Shown: in pieces, positions 17,002 to 27,614 of the stretch
Layout: every line of letters begins with the position of its first letter
Position numbering within the stretch: position 1 is the first letter of the stretch
Source: Zobellia uliginosa
GTDB taxonomy: Bacteria; Bacteroidota; Bacteroidia; Flavobacteriales; Flavobacteriaceae
Direction: 5' to 3'
Length of the DNA stretch: 64,000 nt
Assembly (NCBI RefSeq): GCF_018860745.1
Contig: NZ_JAHKPY010000001.1
Location: 62,001 to 126,000, forward strand
Notes under the pieces: model-generated
What the model was told of the DNA's origin: nothing
Seen by the model: the letters and a program-made list of their open reading frames with translations, nothing else
Database searches by the model: none
Position numbers and translations under genes: made by a program

Positions 17002-19374
17002 ATGTCTGACCACAAAGACCGGATTGACCAACTGAATCAAAAACTTGAGATTCTTTTAAGCAAGCAGGAAGGATTTGCCAAAGAATTAATGGCCCTTTAC
17101 CAAGAAATCGAAGACGTAAAAAAACTTCGGCCCGATCAACTTATTGTTGAAGAAACCATACCCGAACCAATTGTTGAAGCCCCAGAAGCACCTGAATTTG
17201 TGCAGCCCATTGAACCGGAACGAAATACTGTTCATGACGCAGTAAATGCTAGTGCTAAGCCTCCTATCTCCAATCCCATAGCTCCCCCAAAGAATAAAAA
17301 ACCGAAGGGGAAGTCCAATCTTGAAAAATTCATTGGTGAGAACCTTATCAACAAAATTGGTATTGCCATAACTGTTATTGGGGTAGCAATAGGAGCAAAA
17401 TATTCCATTGAAAATGATTTAATTAGTCCGCTTACCCGCATCATCTTGGGCTACCTCTCCGGTTTAGGTTTATTGGGATTTGGAATGAAATTAAAAGCCA
17501 AATACGAAAACTACAGTGCCGTTTTGGTAAGTGGAGCACTTGCCATTCTTTACTTTATCACTTTTGCCGCATATAGTTTTTATGGTCTTTTTCCACAGTT
17601 GATGGCTTTTGCACTAATGCTGATTTTTACGGTTTTTGGGGTGGTGGCCGCATTAAACTATAACAAACAGGTAATTGCGCATTTTGGTCTGGTAGGTGCA
17701 TACGCAGTACCATTTCTATTAAGCAACGATTCTGGAAACATCGCTACTTTGTTTACCTATATGGCCATTATTAATATAGGTATACTGGTCATTTCTTTCA
17801 AAAAATATTGGAAACCCTTATTCTATTCCGCATTTACATTCACGTATTTAATATATAGTTCATGGTTGGTTTTCTCCTACGAAAACACGGAACATTTCAC
17901 TTTAGCTTTTATCTACTTATCCGTATTCTTTGGTATTTTTTATACTGCCTTCTTAGCTTATAAGCTGATAAAGAAAGAACAGTTCTTAAAAAGTGACATT
18001 GTGTTACTACTTTTAAATTCTTTTATTTTCTTCGGTTTGGGTTATGGCCTTTTATCGAATCATGAAACCGGAAAGGAGTTATTGGGTGCATTTACACTCG
18101 GAAATGCTGCTATTCATTTTGCTGTTAGCATTATCTTATTTAAGAAAAAATTAGCCGATAAGAATTTATACCATTTAGTAGCGGGTTTAGTACTCGTATT
18201 TATAACTATTGCCATACCCGTACAGTTAGATGGTAATTGGGTAACCTTACTGTGGACATTCCTGGCCGCATTACTCTTTTACATAGGTCGTACTAAAGGT
18301 GTTTCTTTTTACGAATACCTTTCCTACCCGTTAATGATACTAGCCCTCATTAGTCTAACGCATGACTGGGGCATAGGTTATGAAAATTACTATTCAACAA
18401 CAGAACTAAGACCTATCTTAAATAGCTATTTTTTAACTTCCGTTTTATTCTTGGGTGCTTTTGGCTTCATTAACTGGATAAACCAAAAACATAGTTTTTC
18501 TATAAAAGAAAAACCGACTTCAAAAATACCGGTCATTATGTCTTTTGTTATTCCTATTATTCTATTGTTCGTTTCCTACATGTCCTTTTTCCTAGAAATA
18601 GAGCAGTATTGGAATAATCTTTTTAAAGCATCGGAGGTAAACATAAATCCACAAGATGCGTATAGTTATGGTGAACGCAATTATGACCTTCAGGATTTTG
18701 GATATGTTTGGCTATTCAATTTCACCTTTTTCTTTGTAACCCTATTGGCTTTTTTTAATATTAAAAAATTAAAGAATCGCGTTTTAGGTATTAGCACTTT
18801 AATGATGGGAGTAATTGCAAGTTTCTTTTTTCTCTCAGGAGGCCTATATATTTTAAGTGAACTTCGTGAAAGTTATATAGACCGTGCTCTTTCTGAATAC
18901 TATAATATTGGCATGATGAATATTATAATTCGCTATGTTTCATTCACTTTTTTTGCACTGTTGTGGATTACCCTTATAAAACTTTCTAAACGTGCATTTA
19001 TGAATATGAACGTTAAGATTCCTATTGAAATCATATCTCATATTTCTATATTATGGATTCTTAGCAGTGAACTGCTAAATTGGATGGATTTAGCAGGTTC
19101 TGACCAATCTTATAAATTAGGTCTAAGTATACTTTGGGGTGTTTACGCTCTGTTTCTTATTGCATGGGGAATCTATAAAAAGCGCAAATACCTTCGTATT
19201 GGAGCTATTTCATTGTTTGGCGTTACGCTTGCAAAGCTATTTTTATATGATATAGCCTCACTCAACACGATTTCAAAAACTATTGTTTTTGTCTCTCTGG
19301 GCGTACTACTGCTCATAATCTCATTTCTTTACAATAAATACAAAAATGTTATTTCAGATGAAACTGAAAAATAA
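17002..19374 (+). CDS. DUF2339 polytopic membrane protein
   Basis: This 790-residue protein starts with a cytoplasmic coiled coil (residues about 1-45), a Pro/Glu-rich linker and then around 20 or more transmembrane segments beginning with NLINKIGIAITVIGVAIGAK (about residue 113 on). This arrangement is the DUF2339 family, whose function is unknown. It overlaps by 17 bp with a DUF3999 gene; the two families are often found together, which suggests one membrane complex. Confidence 0.88.
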   Translation: MSDHKDRIDQLNQKLEILLSKQEGFAKELMALYQEIEDVKKLRPDQLIVEETIPEPIVEAPEAPEFVQPIEPERNTVHDAVNASAKPPISNPIAPPKNKKPKGKSNLEKFIGENLINKIGIAITVIGVAIGAKYSIENDLISPLTRIILGYLSGLGLLGFGMKLKAKYENYSAVLVSGALAILYFITFAAYSFYGLFPQLMAFALMLIFTVFGVVAALNYNKQVIAHFGLVGAYAVPFLLSNDSGNIATLFTYMAIINIGILVISFKKYWKPLFYSAFTFTYLIYSSWLVFSYENTEHFTLAFIYLSVFFGIFYTAFLAYKLIKKEQFLKSDIVLLLLNSFIFFGLGYGLLSNHETGKELLGAFTLGNAAIHFAVSIILFKKKLADKNLYHLVAGLVLVFITIAIPVQLDGNWVTLLWTFLAALLFYIGRTKGVSFYEYLSYPLMILALISLTHDWGIGYENYYSTTELRPILNSYFLTSVLFLGAFGFINWINQKHSFSIKEKPTSKIPVIMSFVIPIILLFVSYMSFFLEIEQYWNNLFKASEVNINPQDAYSYGERNYDLQDFGYVWLFNFTFFFVTLLAFFNIKKLKNRVLGISTLMMGVIASFFFLSGGLYILSELRESYIDRALSEYYNIGMMNIIIRYVSFTFFALLWITLIKLSKRAFMNMNVKIPIEIISHISILWILSSELLNWMDLAGSDQSYKLGLSILWGVYALFLIAWGIYKKRKYLRIGAISLFGVTLAKLFLYDIASLNTISKTIVFVSLGVLLLIISFLYNKYKNVISDETEK

Positions 19375-20581
19375 ACTTCTTATTCCCTTCGGCTGGTTAT
19401 TTTGTGCTACCACTTTTGGACAACTCTCCAGTTACGAATACAAACAAGAATTGAAAGGTGTTTCAAATGAATGGCATACGGTAACCCTACCATACCAAGT
19501 ATTTAGTAACACAAATGATAACCTTTCCGATATTAGGGTTTATGGGGTTACAGAAAATGATACCCTGGAAGCTCCTTATATTTTAAAATTAGCTTCCGAA
19601 AAAAACAGTAAAAAAGAGACTGCCTTTAGACTTTTGAATACAGCTTCTGACAAGGAAGGCTTTTACTTTACTTATGAAATTCCCACTTCGGAACCGATAA
19701 ACAGAATAAATCTTCAATTCACCCAAAGCAATTATAATTGGCACGTAGTTTTAGAAGGGAGTCAGACTCAAAATAAATGGTTCAAAATACTGGACGATTA
19801 CCGTATTCTTTCCATAAAGAATAAGCAAACCAACTATACCTTTAGTACCTTGAATTTTCCTTTATCTAAATACAAGTACTATCGTTTACGTGTTAAAAGT
19901 GAAGTAAGACCAGAACTAAAACGAGCCACTATTAGCTTGGACGAATCTATAAACGCATCTTACAACACCTACCCTACTACCTTTATGAACATATCTCAAA
20001 AAGGCAAAAAAACAGTTGTAGATATAGATTTAAACCAAAGATTACCTGTAAGCTATCTAAAACTAAATATACTGGATAAGGTTGATTATTATAGGCCTAT
20101 GACGCTTCAATATATTTCGGACAGTATTACCACTGAAAAAGGAACTAAATACGTCTTTAATACGCTTTACAGCGGTACTTTATCTTCTTTGGATACTACA
20201 GGAGTAAAGTTCAAAAGTACTCTGGCTCAAAAATTGAGGGTTACAGTTCAAAATAATGACAACCAAGCTTTGCAAATAGAATCGGCCACAGCAAAGGGTT
20301 ATGCTCATGAGCTGCTTGTCCGTTTTGATAATATGGCCAATTATTATTTAGCATATGGCAATAAAAATGCACAACGCCCCAAATATGATATTCAACAAAT
20401 AACTTCTGCAATTCCAAAAAATGCATCTGTGGTTAATCTGGGAGAGATCGTAGAAATTGCAAAAATCCAAAAACCTTCAAAACAACCTCTTTTTAAGAAC
20501 AAGGCTTGGCTTTGGTTGGTTATGGGAGTTATCATTGTGGTTTTAGGCTGGTTTACATTACGTATGATGGCCAAAAGATAA
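19358..20581 (+). CDS. DUF3999 family exported, membrane-anchored protein
   Basis: This 407-residue product starts with a signal peptide (MKLKNKLLIPFGWLFCATTFGQ), has a beta-rich extracytoplasmic domain, and ends in a single transmembrane helix (WLWLVMGVIIVVLGWFTL) with a short basic tail. Start 19358 is preferred over 19346 because it begins the signal peptide and gives a 17-bp overlap with the DUF2339 gene. The function is unknown; a galactose-binding-like fold is suggested in this family. Coupled translation with its partner is likely. Confidence 0.8.
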   Translation: MKLKNKLLIPFGWLFCATTFGQLSSYEYKQELKGVSNEWHTVTLPYQVFSNTNDNLSDIRVYGVTENDTLEAPYILKLASEKNSKKETAFRLLNTASDKEGFYFTYEIPTSEPINRINLQFTQSNYNWHVVLEGSQTQNKWFKILDDYRILSIKNKQTNYTFSTLNFPLSKYKYYRLRVKSEVRPELKRATISLDESINASYNTYPTTFMNISQKGKKTVVDIDLNQRLPVSYLKLNILDKVDYYRPMTLQYISDSITTEKGTKYVFNTLYSGTLSSLDTTGVKFKSTLAQKLRVTVQNNDNQALQIESATAKGYAHELLVRFDNMANYYLAYGNKNAQRPKYDIQQITSAIPKNASVVNLGEIVEIAKIQKPSKQPLFKNKAWLWLVMGVIIVVLGWFTLRMMAKR

Positions 20582-20655
20582 ATTTTATATGCTGTTGATT
20601 GAACATATGCGTTTGCCTAAAATATTTCTTTTTAGTATTCCATTCTAGAATCCTG

Positions 20656-20663
20656 TAAATTTG
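20656..20663 (+). promoter_or_regulatory. -7 box of rluF
   Basis: TAAATTTG matches TAnnTTTG and lies 20 bp before the GTG start of rluF, giving a very short leader. No TTG at -33 spacing was found. Confidence 0.45.
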
Positions 20664-20683
20664 CATTCTCAAAATATATAAGC

Positions 20684-21415
20684 GTGCAGGAACCCAAACA
20701 AACCCGGATAAATAAATATTTAAGTGAAGTTGGCTATTGTTCACGCCGTGCAGCTGACAAATTAATTGACCAAGGTCGTGTTACTATTAACGGGAAGGTT
20801 CCTGAAATGGGCACCAAAATCAGCGAAGGTGATGAAGTACATGTAGATGGCAAGCTTATTTCAGAGCCAAATGAAAAACCAGTGTATCTAGCTTTTAACA
20901 AGCCTGTTGGTATTGTATGTACAACGGATACCAGAGTTGAAAAAGACAACATTATTGATTTCATTAATTACCCCAAACGTATTTTCCCCATTGGCAGACT
21001 GGACAAGCCCAGCGAAGGACTAATCTTCCTTACCAATGATGGTGATATAGTAAATAAAATTCTACGCGCTCGTAACCATCATGAGAAGGAATATTTGGTT
21101 ACGGTTGATCGTGCCATTACTCAAGACTTTATAGAACGGATGCAAAACGGCGTTCCTATTCTGGATACGGTAACCCGTAAATGTAAAGTAGAGCAAATTG
21201 GCAAATACGAATTCAAGATTATTTTGACACAAGGTCTAAACCGGCAAATTAGACGCATGTGCGAACATTTGGATTACAATGTAAAGCGTCTTAAACGTAT
21301 TCGTATCATGAATGTAAAGCTTGATATTCCCGCTGGTAAATGGCGGGACATTACGAAAGCTGAGCTAGAAGAAATAAATAGGCTTGTTTCATCTTCATCC
21401 AAAACGCATTCATAA
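20684..21415 (+). CDS. rluF: 23S rRNA pseudouridine synthase RluF
   Basis: This 243-residue protein carries an N-terminal S4 RNA-binding domain ([21 protein letters not shown]) and the RsuA/RluB/E/F catalytic domain with the Asp of [18 protein letters not shown]. The following [18 protein letters not shown] is characteristic of RluF, which makes pseudouridine at 23S position 2604 in E. coli. The start codon is GTG, supported by the S4 domain beginning right after it. It stands alone between a membrane pair and an exported protein. Confidence 0.9.
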   Translation: MQEPKQTRINKYLSEVGYCSRRAADKLIDQGRVTINGKVPEMGTKISEGDEVHVDGKLISEPNEKPVYLAFNKPVGIVCTTDTRVEKDNIIDFINYPKRIFPIGRLDKPSEGLIFLTNDGDIVNKILRARNHHEKEYLVTVDRAITQDFIERMQNGVPILDTVTRKCKVEQIGKYEFKIILTQGLNRQIRRMCEHLDYNVKRLKRIRIMNVKLDIPAGKWRDITKAELEEINRLVSSSSKTHS

Positions 21416-21598
21416 AATATAATTTCTTTCGATTAAAATTATTTTTCTGATTTTTAACATGGCAGCCACTGTATTTACAATACGTAAATATTCTATTCTT
21501 CAATGATTTATACCTTTAGTTAAATTATATAATATTAATTCGTTTTTAAGACTGTATTTAGCTAAAAATCACTAACTTAGAGAGAACACGAAAAAAAC

Positions 21599-22951
21599 AT
21601 GCCCTTAAAATATAACGTCATGATACAAAATCGAAAAAAGCATATTAAAAAATTTATGTTTACGGCATTCTTTATAACGTTCTTGGGCCTATTAACCGGT
21701 ATACAGGACGCTTCTGCTTTCTACCAAGATGATGCAGATCAAGAAATAGAATATAACCTTTACAAGGGTGAAGTTCTAGATTCTAAAACTAAAAAACCTT
21801 TAGTTTTTGCATCACTGGCAATAGAAGAATCCAATATCAGCACAATTACTAATGCGGAAGGTGAATTCTCTTTAAAGATTCCTAAAGCTATTTCTGATGC
21901 TAATGTCATTGTATCATTTTTAGGATATAGTACCAGAACCATCTCTTTAACAGAGCTTAGCAAGGACAGGAATAAAATATTGATGACCATCTCCATAACC
22001 GAACTTCCTGGTGTAAACATTGAAGTACCACAAGATGCTGAAGCTCTTGTTCGCGATGTTCTCAAGAAGAAAGGAGAGAATTATTTTGATGACCCTACCC
22101 TAATGACCGCCTTTTACAGAGAAACAATAAAAAAGCGTAGAAAAAATGTATCTCTGTCCGAAGCTGTTGTAAACATTTACAAAACCCCGTATACTTCTCT
22201 TAAAAAAGATGGAGTTAAATTATATAAAGCTAGAAAAAGTACCGACTATGATAAGTTAGATACGGTAGCTTTAAAACTGCAAGGAGGTCCTTTTAATGCT
22301 CTTTTTGTAGACATCATGAAGTATCCTGAATACATTTTCTCTCCGGAAACATTGGACTATTATGTTTTTAAATTTGACCATTCTACCCGCGTGAACGATA
22401 AATTAGTCTACGTTATTAATTTTGAGCAAAATTCTCAGGTCATTGATCCTTTGTACAAAGGCAAATTGTATATAGATGCAGAAAACAAAATTCTTACCAG
22501 TGCCATTTATAGCCTTAATATTACGGACAAAGTTTTGGCTGCAAGACTGTTTGTTAGAAGGAAACCAAGAAATGCACAAGTATGGCCAACAGACGTTGCC
22601 TATAGAGTAGATTACCGCGAAAAGAACGGTAAATGGTACTATTCATATAGCAATGTACTCTTGGAGTTTAAAGTCAATTGGGACAAGCGGCTTTTTAATT
22701 CTATCTATAGCATGACTTGCGAAATGGCTGTTACCGACTGGAAGAAGAATATGGCAGCTGAATTTCCTAAAGCGAAAGATAGAATAAAGACCTCTATTAT
22801 TCTAAGTGATGAAGCAATAGGCTTTGCGGACCCAGATTTTTGGGGACAATACAATATTATTGAGCCGGAGAAATCTATTGAATCTGCTATTAAAAAAATT
22901 CAGCGTCAACTTAGAAGAGCAAATTCCGATGGAGGAACTTCTATTCCTTAA
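21599..22951 (+). CDS. Exported carboxypeptidase-regulatory-like domain protein
   Basis: This 450-residue protein has an N-terminal signal segment (KKFMFTAFFITFLGLLTG), then a carboxypeptidase-D regulatory-like beta domain (about residues 55-140, with GEVLDSKTKKPLVFASLAI and TNAEGEFSLKIP), then a long region rich in beta strands and aromatic residues. Such proteins are common in Bacteroidota outer membranes, and the first domain also occurs in TonB-dependent receptors. An alternative ATG lies at 21620. The specific function is unknown. A strong terminator follows. Confidence 0.78.
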   Translation: MPLKYNVMIQNRKKHIKKFMFTAFFITFLGLLTGIQDASAFYQDDADQEIEYNLYKGEVLDSKTKKPLVFASLAIEESNISTITNAEGEFSLKIPKAISDANVIVSFLGYSTRTISLTELSKDRNKILMTISITELPGVNIEVPQDAEALVRDVLKKKGENYFDDPTLMTAFYRETIKKRRKNVSLSEAVVNIYKTPYTSLKKDGVKLYKARKSTDYDKLDTVALKLQGGPFNALFVDIMKYPEYIFSPETLDYYVFKFDHSTRVNDKLVYVINFEQNSQVIDPLYKGKLYIDAENKILTSAIYSLNITDKVLAARLFVRRKPRNAQVWPTDVAYRVDYREKNGKWYYSYSNVLLEFKVNWDKRLFNSIYSMTCEMAVTDWKKNMAAEFPKAKDRIKTSIILSDEAIGFADPDFWGQYNIIEPEKSIESAIKKIQRQLRRANSDGGTSIP

Positions 22952-22975
22952 AGGGAAATCCAAATAATTATTTTT

Positions 22976-23002
22976 AAAATCGGCCAAATGGCCGATTTTT
23001 TT
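22976..23002 (+). terminator. Intrinsic terminator
   Basis: Stem ATCGGCC/GGCCGAT (22979-22985 with 22990-22996) plus flanking A/T pairs, loop AAAT, followed by seven T. Confidence 0.92.
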
Positions 23003-23039
23003 ATGATTCTATTTAAATTCATATCATTAAACTAAACGT

Positions 23040-24092
23040 ATGACCAATAGAAGACAATTTATAGGCACAGCATTAACGGGCACAGCGGCAACCTTGTTGC
23101 CAAATCTTGGCATAGCAAACAGTAACCTTAACTTAGAGAACACCTTGATTAAACCTAAACGGTTGAAAAAGGGAGACACTATTGGGCTAATCGCTCCTGG
23201 TTACGCCATTAAGTCCTCCATTTTGGAAGAAGCTAAAAAGACGCTAAGGTCAATGGGTTTCAAACCTTATCATACCAATAGAATTATAGGTAACTACGGC
23301 TACTTAAGTAATACCGATGAAGAACGGGCCAAAGACCTAAATGAAATGTTTGCTGACCCAAAAATTGATGGAATCATTTGTGCACGTGGTGGTTACGGGT
23401 GCACCCGAATCATGCAAATGATAGATTATGAAAACATTAAAGCAAACCCAAAGACTTTTATTGGCTTTAGTGATATTACTGCACTTTTAAACGGTATATA
23501 TCAAGAAACAGGGCTCGTTACCTTTCATGGTCCAGTTGGTAGCACTATGAATGACCCTTACAGCATAAGTCAACTAGAAAAGGTAGTTATGTTTCCAAAA
23601 CATAACTTAGAAATACAAAATATAGATATTATACTGCCCGAATTATCTACCAATCCAGAATTTGAAAGATATTCCATTACTGAAGGAACTGCAGAAGGAA
23701 AAATAGTTGGAGGTAGCCTTACCCTCATTAACGCATTAATGGGCACACCACATGAAATAGACTTTACAGATACCATAGTGTGTATAGAAGATGTGGAAGA
23801 AGCTCCATACCGCATAGACCGTATGCTCACCCAATTAATTGAAGGAAAAACTTTTAAAAACGCCGCAGGTATTGTTTTTGGTGTTTGTGCTGGCTGCAAT
23901 ACTTCTACAAACCCTATTTCTTTTTCTTTAAAAGAAGTAATCTTAGACCGTATTAAACCTTTAGGAATTCCCGCCGTTTACGGTATGAGTTTTGGACATG
24001 TAGAAAACAACTTTACATTTCCTATTGGAATTTATGCCCAAATGAATACTAAAGATATGAGCTTAAAGCTTCTGGAAAATGCTGTGCTATAG
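23040..24092 (+). CDS. LD-carboxypeptidase (peptidase S66, LdcA/MccF family) with Tat-like signal
   Basis: This 350-residue protein begins MTNRRQFIGTALTGTAATLL, a twin-arginine-like signal. The S66 domain follows: ARGGYGCTRIMQ, the nucleophile elbow GFSD (probable catalytic Ser144), the acidic VCIEDVEEAPYRIDRML region, and FGHVENN (probable catalytic His). Members trim the terminal D-Ala from tetrapeptide muropeptides in cell-wall recycling, usually in the cytoplasm; an export signal implies a periplasmic form. Some relatives cleave microcin C-type compounds. Confidence 0.88.
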   Translation: MTNRRQFIGTALTGTAATLLPNLGIANSNLNLENTLIKPKRLKKGDTIGLIAPGYAIKSSILEEAKKTLRSMGFKPYHTNRIIGNYGYLSNTDEERAKDLNEMFADPKIDGIICARGGYGCTRIMQMIDYENIKANPKTFIGFSDITALLNGIYQETGLVTFHGPVGSTMNDPYSISQLEKVVMFPKHNLEIQNIDIILPELSTNPEFERYSITEGTAEGKIVGGSLTLINALMGTPHEIDFTDTIVCIEDVEEAPYRIDRMLTQLIEGKTFKNAAGIVFGVCAGCNTSTNPISFSLKEVILDRIKPLGIPAVYGMSFGHVENNFTFPIGIYAQMNTKDMSLKLLENAVL

Positions 24093-24105
24093 AAAATTAT
24101 ATACT

Positions 24106-24154
24106 AAAAAATTAAGCAGAATAAAAACACTTAAAAATGTTTCCTATTCTGCTT
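24106..24154 (-). terminator. Intrinsic terminator of recQ
   Basis: Read on the reverse strand, a 10-bp perfect stem (24114-24123 with 24145-24154, AAGCAGAATA/TATTCTGCTT) is followed by TTAATTTTTT. It lies between convergent genes. Confidence 0.75.
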
Positions 24155-24181
24155 ATCAATATTAAAGTCTTGGATGTATTA

Positions 24182-26392
24182 TCAATTCGCTACCTCACTA
24201 ATAAATTTCAATCGGTATAAGCGAAGTTCTTCGTCTTCGTAATCCCCATCAAATTCCTTCATAGCGTCCTCCAGATCATCTGTTTCGGCTTCTAAGAAAT
24301 AATCATGAATTTCTTCTTGTTGGTCTTCATCAAGCACCTCATCAATCCAATAATCCAGATTTAGCTTTGTTCCGCTAAAAACAATCTGTTCCATTTCCTT
24401 AATGAGCTGTGGAATCTCAATTCCCTTTGCTGATGCAATATCGCTTAAAGGAAGTTTACGGTCAACATTTTGTATGATATAAAGCTTAAGAGCAGAATTG
24501 GCCCCTGTACTTTTAACCACTAAATCATCTGGTCTAATAATTTCATTTTCCTCAACATAACTAGAGATGAAAGAAATAAAAGGTTTCCCGTATTTCTTCG
24601 CCTTTCCCTCTCCTACTCCATAAATAGTAGTAAGTTCCTCTAGAGAAACAGGATATTTCATTGCCATATCCTCCAAAGAAGGATCTTGAAAAACAACAAA
24701 CGGAGGCACTCCAAGTTTATTGGCTTGACTCTTACGTAGATCTTTTAGTTGTTTTAACAACTTTTCATCAGACACACCGCCTTTTGAAGCGCTAACAATG
24801 GCATCATTGCCCTCTTTAGTATAAGTATGATCAATAGTCATCATAAAAGATTCCGGAGCTTCTAGATATTTTTTACCTTGTTCGGTTACTCGTAGAATTC
24901 CATATTGCTCTATTTCTTTTTTGAGAAGACCTGCAACCAATGTCTGGCGTATTAATGCCATCCAGTACTCTTTATCCTTATCCGAACCTATTCCAAATTC
25001 GGCTTTTTCATCTGTTTTATGCGATGTAATCAACGCATTTACTTTACCTAATAGCGTTCGTACAATTTCTTTTGACTTAAACTTTTCATGAGTAGCCATT
25101 ACTACCTTAATAAGTTTTATCACGTTGTCTTTGGCCTCTTCCTTTTCTTTCGGGTTTCTGGTATTATCATCCATATCTGCCCCATTTCCATTTACCTCAT
25201 CAAATTCTTCTCCAAAATAATGGAGCATAAATTTTCTACGAGACATGGAAGTTTCCGCATAAGCAACAACCTCCTGTAACAGTGCATTTCCTATTTCCTG
25301 CTCGGCAACAGGTTTGTTAGACATGAATTTTTCCAGTTTCTCTATATCCTTGTATGCATAAAATGCCAAACAATGCCCTTCGCCATCATCTCTACCAGCC
25401 CTACCCGTTTCTTGATAGTAACTCTCAATACTCTTGGGTATATCATGATGAATTACAAAACGTACATCTGGTTTATCTATTCCCATTCCAAAAGCAATAG
25501 TCGCAACTACCACATCTACATCTTCCATCAAGAACATATCTTGATATTTTGAACGGGTTTTTGCGTCAAAACCTGCGTGATAAGGTACTGCACTAACACC
25601 ATTTACCTGGAGCACCTGTGCCAATTCTTCCACACGCTTTCTGCTCAAACAATATATAATTCCGGATTTTCCACTGTTTTTCTTTACAAAACGAATAATG
25701 TCAGAATCTACATTAGCCGTTTTTGGGCGCACCTCATAAAAAAGGTTTGGCCTATTAAAGGAAGCTTTAAAAGTAGTGGCATCTGTTATGCCCAAATTTT
25801 TTATAATGTCTTCCTGAACTTTTGGAGTAGCAGTTGCAGTGAGTGCTATAATGGGAATATTCTCATCTAACCTATTAACGATATTTCTCAAATTCCTATA
25901 TTCAGGCCTAAAATCATGACCCCATTCAGAGATACAATGAGCCTCATCTACGGCTACAAAGGATAGCTTTACAGATTGAAGGAATTCAATATATTCTTCT
26001 TTCGTCAACGATTCCGGTGCAACATACAGAAGTTTAGTAACACCATCCGTAATATCCTGCTTTACCTGTCTTATCTCTGTTTTGGTCAAAGAAGAGTTAA
26101 GGACATGGGCAATACCATAATCAGCAGATATACCTCTAATGGCATCTACCTGATTCTTCATTAACGCTATTAAAGGCGAAACCACAATGGCCGTACCTTC
26201 TGTCATTAAAGCTGGAAGTTGAAAACAAAGTGACTTGCCACCACCCGTAGGCATAATAGCAAATGTATTGTTTCCTTGTAAAAGGCTTGTTACAACTCCT
26301 TCTTGTAAACCTTTGAACTCGGAAAAACCGAAATGTTTTTTTAGCGAAGCATGCAAATCAGTTTTTTTCAAAACATTCTTATCTTTTGCCAT
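24182..26392 (-). CDS. recQ: ATP-dependent DNA helicase RecQ
   Basis: This 736-residue superfamily 2 helicase shows Walker A (PTGGGKS, residues 48-54), the DEAH box followed by the RecQ signature CISEWGHDFRPEY, the motif VI arginines in YYQETGRAGRDD, then a helical region lacking an obvious zinc-binding Cys set, a winged-helix part and an HRDC domain (about 565-640). It unwinds DNA 3'-5' in recombination and fork repair. An acidic C-terminal tail (residues after 680) extends past HRDC. It is divergent from kdsD. Confidence 0.95.
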   Translation of the reverse strand: MAKDKNVLKKTDLHASLKKHFGFSEFKGLQEGVVTSLLQGNNTFAIMPTGGGKSLCFQLPALMTEGTAIVVSPLIALMKNQVDAIRGISADYGIAHVLNSSLTKTEIRQVKQDITDGVTKLLYVAPESLTKEEYIEFLQSVKLSFVAVDEAHCISEWGHDFRPEYRNLRNIVNRLDENIPIIALTATATPKVQEDIIKNLGITDATTFKASFNRPNLFYEVRPKTANVDSDIIRFVKKNSGKSGIIYCLSRKRVEELAQVLQVNGVSAVPYHAGFDAKTRSKYQDMFLMEDVDVVVATIAFGMGIDKPDVRFVIHHDIPKSIESYYQETGRAGRDDGEGHCLAFYAYKDIEKLEKFMSNKPVAEQEIGNALLQEVVAYAETSMSRRKFMLHYFGEEFDEVNGNGADMDDNTRNPKEKEEAKDNVIKLIKVVMATHEKFKSKEIVRTLLGKVNALITSHKTDEKAEFGIGSDKDKEYWMALIRQTLVAGLLKKEIEQYGILRVTEQGKKYLEAPESFMMTIDHTYTKEGNDAIVSASKGGVSDEKLLKQLKDLRKSQANKLGVPPFVVFQDPSLEDMAMKYPVSLEELTTIYGVGEGKAKKYGKPFISFISSYVEENEIIRPDDLVVKSTGANSALKLYIIQNVDRKLPLSDIASAKGIEIPQLIKEMEQIVFSGTKLNLDYWIDEVLDEDQQEEIHDYFLEAETDDLEDAMKEFDGDYEDEELRLYRLKFISEVAN

Positions 26393-26517
26393 ATTTCGTA
26401 AAAAACTTTAGATAGCTGTATCTCAATTGTTGGAATATCATACTTTTTGTTACGGGGGACTCTAATTTAGTCAAAATATATTTAAGTGTATTAAATTAGC
26501 TATACGTCAAGATTATG

Positions 26518-26525
26518 TAATTTTG
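26518..26525 (+). promoter_or_regulatory. Possible -7 box for kdsD operon
   Basis: TAATTTTG matches TAnnTTTG in the recQ-kdsD divergent region, about 120 bp before the kdsD start. A -33 TTG at correct spacing is absent (TTA instead). Confidence 0.35.
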
Positions 26526-26648
26526 TAAACTTAAATATAAAACAAAGTTTTATAAACTATTCTGGTTTTAGGATAGTTTTATTTAAAAAGCCCGTATTTA
26601 TCGATTACGAGCATATAAAAACAATAGAATTTTAACCCTTCTTATAGT

Positions 26649-27614
26649 TTGAAAGATAGCAAAGCTATTCTTGCGGTAGCCAAGAAAACGATAGAATCAG
26701 AAAGTGCTTCCATAGGTAATTTAAGCACTTTGTTAAACGAGGATTTTTCAGATGCGGTAAATTGTATTCTTGAAGCTAAAGGCAGAGTCATCGTTTCCGG
26801 AATAGGTAAAAGCGCCATAATTGCTTCTAAAATCGTAGCAACACTCAACTCTACTGGAACCCCCGCAATTTTTATGCATGCCGGCGATGCCATCCATGGA
26901 GACCTTGGAACCATTCAAGAAAACGATGTAGTTATATGTATTTCTAAAAGTGGGAGCACTCCGGAAATAAAAATGTTGATCCCACTTATAAAAAGAGGAA
27001 CCAATAAATTAATTGCCATGACCGGAAATACGGAATCTTACTTAGCTAAAGAAGCCCATTTTGTCTTGAACACTTTTGTAGAGAAGGAAGCTTGCCCTAA
27101 CAACTTGGCTCCTACCACAAGTACTACGGCACAATTGGTTATGGGTGATGCCCTAGCCATATGCTTATTAAAATTGAAAGGCTTCGGCAGTAAGGATTTT
27201 GCCAAATATCATCCTGGCGGATCTTTAGGGAAACGCTTGTACTTGAGAGTTTCCGATATTGTTGGAGCCAACCAAAAACCTCAGGTTCATGTTGATGCAG
27301 AGGTAAAAAAGGTAATCGTTGAAATTTCAGAAAAGATGTTGGGCGTAACGGCAGTTACGGAAGGCAATGAAATAGTTGGTATTGTAACAGACGGCGATAT
27401 TAGGCGTATGCTTAACAAATATGACAACATAAGCGGCCTTACCGCAAAAGATATTATGAGTAAAAACCCCAAGACTATTTCTGTAGATGTTCTGGCTATT
27501 GAAGCTCTAGAATTAATGCAAGAAAAAGGTATCTCACAATTATTAGGTGTAGACGGCAAAAAATACATGGGTGTTGTACATTTGCACAACTTGATCAACG
27601 AAGGTATATTATAA
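26649..27614 (+). CDS. kdsD: Arabinose-5-phosphate isomerase (KdsD/KpsF)
   Basis: This 321-residue protein has an N-terminal SIS domain (VSGIGKSAIIASKIVATLNS; CISKSGSTPEI) and two C-terminal CBS domains (about residues 205-321). It converts ribulose 5-phosphate to arabinose 5-phosphate, the first step toward Kdo for lipopolysaccharide. The start is TTG 26649: the first in-frame ATG lies inside the SIS domain, and the residues after the TTG align with the start of known KdsD. It overlaps tatC by one base (TAATG) and lptB follows, so the operon links LPS synthesis and export. Confidence 0.92.
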   Translation: MKDSKAILAVAKKTIESESASIGNLSTLLNEDFSDAVNCILEAKGRVIVSGIGKSAIIASKIVATLNSTGTPAIFMHAGDAIHGDLGTIQENDVVICISKSGSTPEIKMLIPLIKRGTNKLIAMTGNTESYLAKEAHFVLNTFVEKEACPNNLAPTTSTTAQLVMGDALAICLLKLKGFGSKDFAKYHPGGSLGKRLYLRVSDIVGANQKPQVHVDAEVKKVIVEISEKMLGVTAVTEGNEIVGIVTDGDIRRMLNKYDNISGLTAKDIMSKNPKTISVDVLAIEALELMQEKGISQLLGVDGKKYMGVVHLHNLINEGIL